Origin: an uncultured Oscillospiraceae bacterium
GTDB taxonomy: Bacteria; Bacillota; Clostridia; Oscillospirales; Oscillospiraceae
DNA: 6,156 bases
Direction of reading: 5' to 3'
NCBI GenBank assembly: GCA_934511545.1
Contig: CAKSWM010000092.1
Coordinates: 1-6,156 of the forward strand
In this document: in pieces, positions 5,813-6,156 of the stretch
Layout of the letters: the number at the start of each line of letters is the position of its first letter
Numbering within the stretch: the stretch's first letter is position 1
Notes under the pieces: model-generated
What the model was told of the DNA's origin: nothing
Database searches by the model: none
Seen by the model: only the letters and a program-made list of their open reading frames with translations
Made by a program: the position numbers and the translations under genes

Positions 5813-6156
5813 TTACGCGATGCGTACACGGGGATCGACCACCGCGTACAGTATGTCGGAAATGAGGTTGCCCGCCAGCGTCAGAACGGCGAGGAACGTC
5901 AGATAGAACATGGAAAACGGGATGTCGCCCGCGATCATTGCGTGGTATGAGGTATAGCCGATGCCGGGGATGGAGAAGAGCGTCTCGGTTATAAGCGCGC
6001 CGGAGAACAGGCCGGGCAGGGAACCGCCGACGATAGTGACAAGGGGAATGAGCGTGTTGCGGAAAGCGTGATGATAGATTACCTTGCGCTCCGAAAGGCC
6101 CTTGGCGCGGGCGGTGCGGATGTAATCGGCATTGAGGACCTCGAGCATGTTGGTTC
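5813..6156 (-). CDS. oppB: Peptide ABC transporter permease, OppB/DppB type (C-terminal part only)
   Basis: Only the last 113 or so codons are in the window; the frame is open through the edge at 6156, so the gene starts outside. The visible part holds the cytoplasmic coupling loop (EAA motif), DYIRTARAKGLSERKVIY followed by HHAFRNTLIPL, which docks on the ATPases. Then come two or three membrane segments: the first within the stretch VTIVGGSLPGLFSGALI, another in MFYLTFLAVLTLAGNLI. TETLFSIPGIGY and the terminal DPRVRIA are classic OppB/DppB end motifs. The TAA stop at 5815-5813 lies 16 nt before oppC and its ribosome binding site. With OppC this would form the membrane channel of the importer. 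Nothing in the visible part looks damaged. Confidence 0.95.
   Translation of the reverse strand, partial: TNMLEVLNADYIRTARAKGLSERKVIYHHAFRNTLIPLVTIVGGSLPGLFSGALITETLFSIPGIGYTSYHAMIAGDIPFSMFYLTFLAVLTLAGNLISDILYAVVDPRVRIA

Overview
The window is one unidirectional stretch of bacterial chromosome in which every supported gene lies on the minus strand. The content suggests a moderately GC-rich Bacillota (Clostridia-type) organism. The reasons are the HrcA/CIRCE heat-shock module in the order hrcA-grpE, strong AGGAGG ribosome binding sites, a sigma-A type promoter, and a peptide ABC transporter whose OppC has the enlarged form I associate with gut Clostridia. The genus cannot be fixed from this sequence.

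Read in the direction of transcription (right to left), the first block, 6156 to 1840, is a compact oligopeptide/dipeptide-type ABC importer operon. It runs: the 3' end of the permease oppB (cut by the window edge), the second permease oppC, the two ATPases oppD and oppF, and a 95-residue single-span membrane protein of unknown function. Spacings are 16 nt, 16 nt, a 4-nt overlap and a 1-nt overlap, so the genes look co-transcribed and partly translationally coupled. No substrate-binding protein gene is visible. A hairpin at 1801-1832 probably ends the operon.

The second block, 1723 to 24, is a class I heat-shock operon. A TTGACA-N17-TAAACT promoter overlaps a CIRCE operator, followed by hrcA (the repressor that binds CIRCE) and grpE (the DnaK nucleotide exchange factor). 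dnaK is expected just beyond position 1 but is not in the window. HrcA would repress its own operon and release it on heat or protein-folding stress.

The main anomaly is in oppC. The reading frame breaks near 4671-4678, exactly where about 45-60 residues carrying two membrane helices of the permease core should be. Both flanks match the family well. This is either a recent inactivating deletion or an assembly error. The second point of interest is OppC's large extracytoplasmic insert (about 210 residues), which contains about three degenerate internal repeats. I see no defence system, mobile element, CRISPR array or RNA gene; otherwise this is an ordinary housekeeping and transport region.
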